From JAHCHG01 sp038246645 (GTDB lineage Bacteria > Acidobacteriota > Blastocatellia > Pyrinomonadales > Pyrinomonadaceae): a DNA stretch of 18,438 nt. A model generated the notes under the pieces. It had not been told where the DNA came from, searched no databases, and saw only the letters and a list, made by a program, of their open reading frames with translations. Both the position numbers and the translations under genes were made by a program. The stretch's first letter is position 1. Each line of letters begins with the position of its first letter. The stretch spans positions 1 to 18,438 of the forward strand of contig JBBRVS010000106.1 of NCBI GenBank assembly GCA_038246645.1, in the 5' to 3' direction. Below are positions 14,597 through 18,438 of this stretch, piece after piece.

Positions 14597-15249
14597 TAAA
14601 TAAGGAGCCTGTGCGGGGAATAAGTAACTTGCATAGTGGAGAGTGCTATATCGGTGAATATCTAAGGGAATCGAAAGATTTCTATGACAACACCGAGCAA
14701 AGTAATATGACGGTGCAGAATATTGATTTAGCCTGGTTAGCCGGAATAATAGATGGCGAGGGATGTTTTTGTATTTTTACCAATAATCGCGGTAACGGTT
14801 CAATAAATCCTTCAATATCGGCAAACCTAACGATTACTAACTCAAATTGCTTACTGCTGAATCGTTGTCGAGAAATACTTGATGCTCTTGAGATCAAGTA
14901 TATTTATCAAGACCCGAAAAACGGTCATCAACGAGGACGCAGAGTGATGCGAGTGAAAATCCAAAATTATTCATCTTTGCAGCGACTCATCGAATTGACG
15001 CTTCCATATTTTGTCGGTAAAGCGGAACAAGCCAAACTCGTTTTGGAATTCGCTAATCTTGCCGGACAAAAAGGGAAACTTCTTTACGATGCACGAACTG
15101 AAATGATGAATAAAAATAAAATGCTAAATCAGCACGGTCATCTTATTGCGTAGAGACTACACGCACTCAGACTGAAATGTCTAAGATATAGTCCAGACTT
15201 TCAACCATTTTCTTAGGAAAATGTGGCTTGGGAAACCAAGTGAGGTACG
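14597..15249 (+). mobile_element. Group I intron (tRNA type, IC3-like) in the anticodon loop
   Basis: The 653-nt intron shows every core helix. P1: exon CTT (14594-14596) with GAG (14605-14607), giving the splice-site U-G pair. P2: 14609-14614/14631-14636. P3: GAGTGC 14641-14646 with GCACTC 15163-15168. P4: TCGGTG 14651-14656 with CACCGA 14691-14696. P5 region hairpin: 14667-14682 with GAAA loop. P6: GCAA 14697-14700 with TTGC 15146-15149. P7: 15155-15159 with 15189-15193. P8: AGAC 15169-15172 with GTCT 15179-15182. P9 hairpins: 15206-15223 and 15227-15240 (GAAA loop). It ends in the conserved G at 15249. The layout follows the Azoarcus and cyanobacterial tRNA introns, so self-splicing is expected; subclass is inferred. 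Confidence 0.93.
14707..15153 (+). CDS. Intron-encoded LAGLIDADG homing endonuclease (single motif)
   Basis: The 148-residue protein has one LAGLIDADG motif near its N-terminus (LAWLAGIIDGEGCF, catalytic acid in DGEG), then the NPSISANLTITNSN strand and ILDALEIKYIY helix, with a basic stretch HQRGRRVMRVKIQNYSS. A single motif implies a homodimer. It would cut intron-less tRNA-Arg alleles and promote copying of the intron. I choose ATG 14707 because the motif begins about ten residues later; the frame is open back to a GTG at 14611, but that DNA forms P2-P4. The gene fills the P6 loop; its last codons form the 3' strand of P6 and its TAG abuts P7. No strong ribosome site. Apparently intact. 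Confidence 0.88.
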   Translation: MTVQNIDLAWLAGIIDGEGCFCIFTNNRGNGSINPSISANLTITNSNCLLLNRCREILDALEIKYIYQDPKNGHQRGRRVMRVKIQNYSSLQRLIELTLPYFVGKAEQAKLVLEFANLAGQKGKLLYDARTEMMNKNKMLNQHGHLIA

Positions 15250-15310
15250 CTAAGCTGTGGGTCGCACGTTCAAGTCGTGCCGGGGGCATTACCATTTTTA
15301 ACAAGAAACG

Positions 15311-15339
15311 CGGACATCAATTTTCGGTGTCCGTTTTTT
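15311..15339 (+). terminator. Intrinsic terminator of the tRNA-Arg transcript
   Basis: CGGACATC (15311-15318) pairs with GGTGTCCG (15326-15333) with one G-T pair, and TTTTTT follows at 15334-15339, starting 22 nt after the tRNA. On the minus strand the stop codon of the converging hypothetical gene (15319-15317) lies within this stem-loop. Confidence 0.8.
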
Positions 15340-16084
15340 CTTTTGTTTCGTCGGTTTCGGTGTAATTTTTCAGAGGATTTTTGATCAAAATATCAATATC
15401 TATGGGGACGACGCGTTTGAATTTTAAGAATGATTTCTTAAATTGCCCGAACACGAAAACTCTGCCCGTAACGCGCCATTCTTTTTTTGAATCCTTGATT
15501 TCCTTGAGCGCACCGCTCAGAGCCTGACCTGTGCCGAGAAAAATTTTGAATGATTTCAGCAAAATTACCGTCTCGTTTTTCTTAAAATCAAATGATTCAT
15601 TATATTCTTCGACCGAAACTCTTAAACCGTTGACGCGGAAATCGTGAAAGGTCAGAAAATCAACCGTTCCGCTCTGCTCGATTGAAGATAATTCGGCTTC
15701 GAGTTCGAATGTGATTCCGGTCAGCGAAACATCGAAAACTTCCGGGTCGTTAATTTTTACAAACGCTTCGTTTTTGTCTTTGTCTTTTGAATTTTCGTTC
15801 TTTTCGCGCTCGGTTTTGACGGCGATTTTGGCTTTGTGAACTTTGTAGCCGCGAATTTTGTCGGGCAAATCCTGCGCGGGAATATTTGAATGGAAACTTA
15901 AAAGAAAAATAAACACGATAAAAAAAGACCGGAGCGCAAGCCGCTCGCTTGCACCGTCGCGGTAGCGGCGGAATGGCGTTTGAAACCAAATCAAATTTAT
16001 TGAAAATAGAGGCTTTTTCGCGCTATCGCGCTCATGCAAGCGAGCCGCTTGCGCTCCGGTCTTTTTTCTTTTTTTACTATTCAT
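15317..16084 (-). CDS. Exported hypothetical protein with repeat-derived N-terminus
   Basis: This 255-residue frame is not recognised. Residues about 6-55 are translated from the MITE-like repeat at 15920-16067. After it comes a hydrophobic segment (FFIVFIFLLSFHSNIPAQ) with a signal-peptidase-like site, then a Lys/Glu-rich linker and a beta-rich region including FDVSLTGITFELEAEL, FLTFHDFRVNGLRVSVEEY and VPIDIDILI. It is probably periplasmic. The ATG overlaps the stop of the CheA-like gene (ATGAATAG), but translation from it yields a long basic leader before the signal sequence. A GTG inside the hydrophobic segment would give a poor signal. The repeat probably broke and partly replaced the original 5' end. 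Confidence 0.6.
   Translation of the reverse strand: MNSKKRKKTGAQAARLHERDSAKKPLFSINLIWFQTPFRRYRDGASERLALRSFFIVFIFLLSFHSNIPAQDLPDKIRGYKVHKAKIAVKTEREKNENSKDKDKNEAFVKINDPEVFDVSLTGITFELEAELSSIEQSGTVDFLTFHDFRVNGLRVSVEEYNESFDFKKNETVILLKSFKIFLGTGQALSGALKEIKDSKKEWRVTGRVFVFGQFKKSFLKFKRVVPIDIDILIKNPLKNYTETDETKEKTDTEN
15920..16067. repeat. MITE-like palindromic repeat, copy B
   Basis: The 33-nt arms 15920-15952 and 16035-16067 are reverse complements with one mismatch. The interior matches copy A at 12368-12488 in order and spacing (CACCGTCGCG..AGCGGCGGAATG, then a TTTATT-AAAATA section, then GCTTTTTCGCGCT), with an extra 8-nt duplication (CGCGCTAT). Near-perfect arms suggest a younger copy. It lies inside the 5' coding part of the minus-strand hypothetical. 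Confidence 0.85.
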
Positions 16085-17285
16085 TCGGCAGAAATATCTC
16101 GAAGATCGTTCCTTTGTTTAATTTGCTTTTAACTTTTATGTTTCCGTTTGCGGCTTCGACCGCCGTTTTCACCGCGTCAAGCCCGACTCCGCGACCGGAA
16201 ATTTTCGTGATTTCGGGCGCGGTTGAAAATTCGGATTGAAAAATCAGATGAAGCGTTGCTTCATTAGTGAAATTTTCTTTAAACAGATTTTTTTTGCCGG
16301 CTTTTTCGCGAATTTTTTCTAAATCTATGCCGCACCCGTCATCGGAAAATTTCAGAAACAAACCGGTTTCCTTTGATTTTAACTCAATTTTGATTTTTCC
16401 GCTTGTTTCAAAAGCGTGATCAACTGCGTTGCGCGTCAGATGCACAAGCGCGTCGAAGAGCAGTTGAAGACTTTTTTCGGAAACCTTAAAATTTCCGGCG
16501 GAAACTTCAAATTCGACCGATTTTCCGAGCGATTCGGCGACCGTTTTGCCGTGCGAAACCGTTTGCGCCAGAACGCCCGGCAGATCGAACGCGAAAATTT
16601 CCGGCGAAGTGTCAAAGATGATTTGAGCGGAGAATTTTTCAATAATTTCACTTATTTTCGCAGAATGTTCAAAACTTGCAAACAGAATCTGAAAACCGAT
16701 CTTGCCGGCTTCGGTAAATTTCGCGCTTGGAAAAGCGGCGATAATCACGCCCGAATTTGTTAAAATTTCCCGGAAATCCTTAAATCCGGCGGAAAAATTT
16801 GCGGGCTGAAAACCGATTTCCGCGCCGAATAGGTTTTTGCCTTTTTGAAGTTCCGCACAGAGCGAAGATTTTTCCGGCGAAGATAAATTAGCGGAAATTT
16901 CCGGCGGCAGTTTGGCGATAATTTGTTTGAAGTCTGGCGAATGATTTTCCGTAGGCGCGAGTTTTTTCAGCTTTTCAATAAATTCTTCGGGAATTTCAAA
17001 ATCGTTTTGTTCAAATGATTTCCTTAAAAATCCGATTCCTTCGAGCAGAATTTGATTAAAATTTTTATCCTGAACTTTTGCGCCCAGAAGATCTTCGAGA
17101 TTATGCGCCAGCCGGCTTGAAACATTTAAGCCGAAGGTTTGCGAAGTTCCTTTAATCGTGTGAAGGTCGCGAAAAAGCGCGCACTTTTCCGCTTCCGACA
17201 GATTTTCTTTGTTTTCCAAATCCGCGATCAAATTTTGCAATTTTTCGATGGATTCGGTTAGAAAATGTTGGCGAAAGTCTTTCAT
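16077..17285 (-). CDS. CheA-like Hpt-histidine kinase lacking the CheW-like domain
   Basis: The 402-residue cytoplasmic protein has an N-terminal Hpt domain with phospho-acceptor His42 in DLHTIKGTSQTFG, and a charged linker. A middle domain follows (about 145-225, GKNLFGAEIGFQP...GFQILFAS), then a CheA-type ATPase with the N box HLTRNAVDHAFE (Asn286), DDGCGID (315-321) and SGRGVGLDAV (363-372). It ends right after the ATPase (GTIFEIFLPNE), so the regulatory CheW-like domain that couples CheA to receptors is absent. There is no separate dimerisation helix pair that I can identify. The partner receiver is not in the window. It lies downstream of ribH-nusB and overlaps the next start by 8 nt. 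Confidence 0.82.
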   Translation of the reverse strand: MKDFRQHFLTESIEKLQNLIADLENKENLSEAEKCALFRDLHTIKGTSQTFGLNVSSRLAHNLEDLLGAKVQDKNFNQILLEGIGFLRKSFEQNDFEIPEEFIEKLKKLAPTENHSPDFKQIIAKLPPEISANLSSPEKSSLCAELQKGKNLFGAEIGFQPANFSAGFKDFREILTNSGVIIAAFPSAKFTEAGKIGFQILFASFEHSAKISEIIEKFSAQIIFDTSPEIFAFDLPGVLAQTVSHGKTVAESLGKSVEFEVSAGNFKVSEKSLQLLFDALVHLTRNAVDHAFETSGKIKIELKSKETGLFLKFSDDGCGIDLEKIREKAGKKNLFKENFTNEATLHLIFQSEFSTAPEITKISGRGVGLDAVKTAVEAANGNIKVKSKLNKGTIFEIFLPNE

Positions 17286-17326
17286 TTTTCAAAACGCTTT
17301 TTGTTGATTTCAAGGGGTTTAGGAGG

Positions 17327-17809
17327 TTAAAGCGATGAAGCGTGAGTTTTTTCGTTCAGGTTTTCATTATCGGTTTTATTATTTTTTTTTACGGCTTCTT
17401 TTTCCAGATCGTGTTTGATCGCGTCGAGAATGCCGTTGATAAACTGCGTTGCCTCGTAGGTTGAAAATCTGCGGGCGATTTCCAGAGCCTCGTTGATGAC
17501 GACCGTGTGCGGCGTTTCCTCGAATAAAAACTCGTAAACCGCCAGACGCAAGACGTTTCGATCAACGACCGCCATTCGCGGAATGCGCCAATGCTCGGCG
17601 CGCGTGCGAATTTTTTCGTCAATCTTTTCAATCTCGCGCAGCGTTCCCGTAGCCAAATTGTTGGCAAATTCACGAGTCGGATCGTCCAATTCAGGATCGC
17701 CGAGTTCGTTCCAATAGTTTCGTGTCAAAGCACTTCCGGTGGTTTTCGCAACATCCGCCGCAAAAAGCATCTGCAAAGCGCATTCGCGTGCTTTACGCCG
17801 TGTTCCCAT
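17327..17809 (-). CDS. nusB: Transcription antitermination factor NusB
   Basis: The 160-residue all-helical RNA-binding protein partners NusE (S10) at boxA of rRNA operons. Seen: RRKARECALQMLFAADV at the N-terminus, the central WRIPRMAVVDRNVLRLAVYEFLF and TPHTVVINEALEIARRFST, then FINGILDAI, all NusB hallmarks. The C-terminal 25 residues are a charged, Asn/Lys-rich tail beyond the family core. ATG 17809 is preceded by AAGGA at good spacing. It follows ribH by 12 nt, the common ribH-nusB operon order. Confidence 0.94.
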   Translation of the reverse strand: MGTRRKARECALQMLFAADVAKTTGSALTRNYWNELGDPELDDPTREFANNLATGTLREIEKIDEKIRTRAEHWRIPRMAVVDRNVLRLAVYEFLFEETPHTVVINEALEIARRFSTYEATQFINGILDAIKHDLEKEAVKKNNKTDNENLNEKTHASSL

Positions 17810-17821
17810 AATCCTTGATTT

Positions 17822-18343
17822 TCAAACGACGTGCGGAAAAGCCTTCTTTTTGTTTTCAGAAGATTCGCTTCCGCCGTCCATGCCTTTATATAAATTTACG
17901 AGTTCGACCGCCGACATTGCGGCTTCAAACCCTTTGTTTCCGGCTTTTACGCCGGTTCTGTTAATTGCTTGTTCGAGCGTGTCAGCCGTAATAATTCCGT
18001 AGAGACACGGAACGCCTGTTTGCATTGACGCGTTTGAAACTCCTTTTGTGGCTTCGCCCGCGACATATTCAAAATGCGGAGTTTCGCCGCGAATTACCGT
18101 GCCGATGCAGATAACCGCGTCAAACTTTCCGCTTGACGCGACTTTAAGGGTCGTCAGCGGAAGTTCGAATGAACCCGGAACTTTGAAAACCTCGACCGAA
18201 TCCTCGTCCGCGCCCAATCTTTCGAGCGCGTCCACAGCACCTTCGATCAATTTCGATGTCAAAAAATCATTCCAACGCGCCGCGACAATCGCAAAGCGAA
18301 ATCCCGAAGCGTTTAATAATCCCTGATGAACTTTTGGCTGCAA
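17822..18343 (-). CDS. ribH: 6,7-dimethyl-8-ribityllumazine synthase
   Basis: The 173-residue enzyme condenses 5-amino-6-ribitylamino-uracil with dihydroxybutanone phosphate in riboflavin synthesis, forming a 5- or 60-subunit shell. Seen: FRFAIVAARWNDFLTSKLIEGA, VPGSFELPLT, CIGTVIRGETPHFEYVAGEATKG with the catalytic His, GVPCLYGIITADTLEQAINRTG and KAGNKGFEAAMSAVEL. The start is TTG 18343, supported by AAGGGAG (18357-18351) 7 nt upstream and by the lack of a better ATG before the first strand. A Ser/Lys-rich tail of about 18 residues extends past the core. First gene of the minus-strand operon with nusB. Confidence 0.94.
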   Translation of the reverse strand: MQPKVHQGLLNASGFRFAIVAARWNDFLTSKLIEGAVDALERLGADEDSVEVFKVPGSFELPLTTLKVASSGKFDAVICIGTVIRGETPHFEYVAGEATKGVSNASMQTGVPCLYGIITADTLEQAINRTGVKAGNKGFEAAMSAVELVNLYKGMDGGSESSENKKKAFPHVV

Positions 18344-18438
18344 AAATTTTCTCCCTTAAACAAGCTCAATTTATCAGTCTATAAGTATAAAGACGCACAA
18401 CCAAAAAGGCAAAGGTAAAATCAATGGATAACGGATAA

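Larger units (their letters stand above)
14562..15288 (+). tRNA. tRNA-Arg(UCU) gene split by a group I intron
   Basis: The exons are 14562-14596 and 15250-15288. Joined, they give a full cloverleaf: acceptor GCTCCCG/CGGGGGC with one G-T pair, D stem GCTC/GAGC, anticodon stem ACAGC/GCTGT with loop CTTCTAA (anticodon TCT), variable loop GGGTC, T stem GCACG/CGTGC with loop TTCAAGT, and discriminator A. The loop and the GGGTCGCA that follows the anticodon stem resemble bacterial tRNA-Arg(UCU). The intron lies between positions 34 and 35, inside the anticodon, so the gene is silent unless spliced. CCA is not encoded. The tRNA would read AGA and AGG codons. An alternative join giving Lys(UUU) would break the rule that the intron ends in G. 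Confidence 0.93.

Noticed and set aside
14611..14706. Upstream GTG start for the homing endonuclease
   Set aside because: This segment forms the P2-P4 helices of the ribozyme, and the LAGLIDADG motif lies the usual short distance from ATG 14707.
14562..15288. Reading the split tRNA as tRNA-Lys(UUU)
   Set aside because: It would require the intron to end in C instead of the invariant G and would shift the 5' splice-site U-G pair; the Arg(UCU) join satisfies both and resembles bacterial tRNA-Arg(UCU).
1..18438. CRISPR array, transposase, integrase or prophage genes
   Set aside because: No regularly spaced direct repeats and no recognisable recombinase or phage protein in any frame.

Overview
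The window looks like a chromosome segment of a moderately low-GC Acidobacteriota bacterium, probably of the Blastocatellia/Pyrinomonadaceae type. This is inference from gene content: a very large Oar-like TonB-dependent receptor with an N-terminal carboxypeptidase-regulatory domain, a ferredoxin-type 2-oxoacid oxidoreductase with fused gamma-alpha subunit, and many long palindromic interspersed repeats. No ribosomal RNA or species marker is present.

Layout. (1) Positions 1-660 hold an inverted repeat and one AT-rich orphan ORF. (2) Positions 661-8655 are a housekeeping gene string, korA - korB - ltaE (2-oxoacid:ferredoxin oxidoreductase subunits and low-specificity threonine aldolase), repeatedly interrupted by toxin-antitoxin-like modules. 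A DUF433/DUF5615 pair and an antitoxin/PIN pair lie before korA. A HigBA pair and an overlapping three-gene cassette lie between korA and korB. A reversed antitoxin/PIN pair with a dead toxin lies between korB and ltaE. In two places a truncated copy of the 5' part of the downstream gene (korA at 1360-1444, ltaE at about 6802-6838) sits on the far side of the module, marking where it entered. (3) Positions 8656-13732 contain a repeat-rich gap, the TonB-dependent receptor, a palindromic MITE-like repeat, a secreted glycerophosphodiester phosphodiesterase, and a gap with an inverted repeat and a terminator. (4) Cytidylate kinase is followed by the most striking element: a tRNA-Arg(UCU) gene split in its anticodon by a 653-nt group I intron. 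The intron's P6 loop carries a single-motif LAGLIDADG homing endonuclease gene. Helices P1-P9 can all be drawn. (5) On the minus strand from the right edge run ribH, nusB, a CheA-like Hpt/ATPase protein without a CheW domain, and an exported hypothetical whose N-terminal codons come from a second copy of the MITE-like repeat.

Working together: KorAB would oxidatively decarboxylate a 2-oxoacid (likely 2-oxoglutarate) with ferredoxin. The toxin-antitoxin modules are probably passengers using the operon's intergenic gaps. The intron must self-splice to give a functional tRNA-Arg, and the endonuclease is its likely means of spread. The main novelty candidates are the intron in tRNA-Arg(UCU) and the repeated pattern of toxin-antitoxin insertion with duplication of the neighbouring gene's 5' part.
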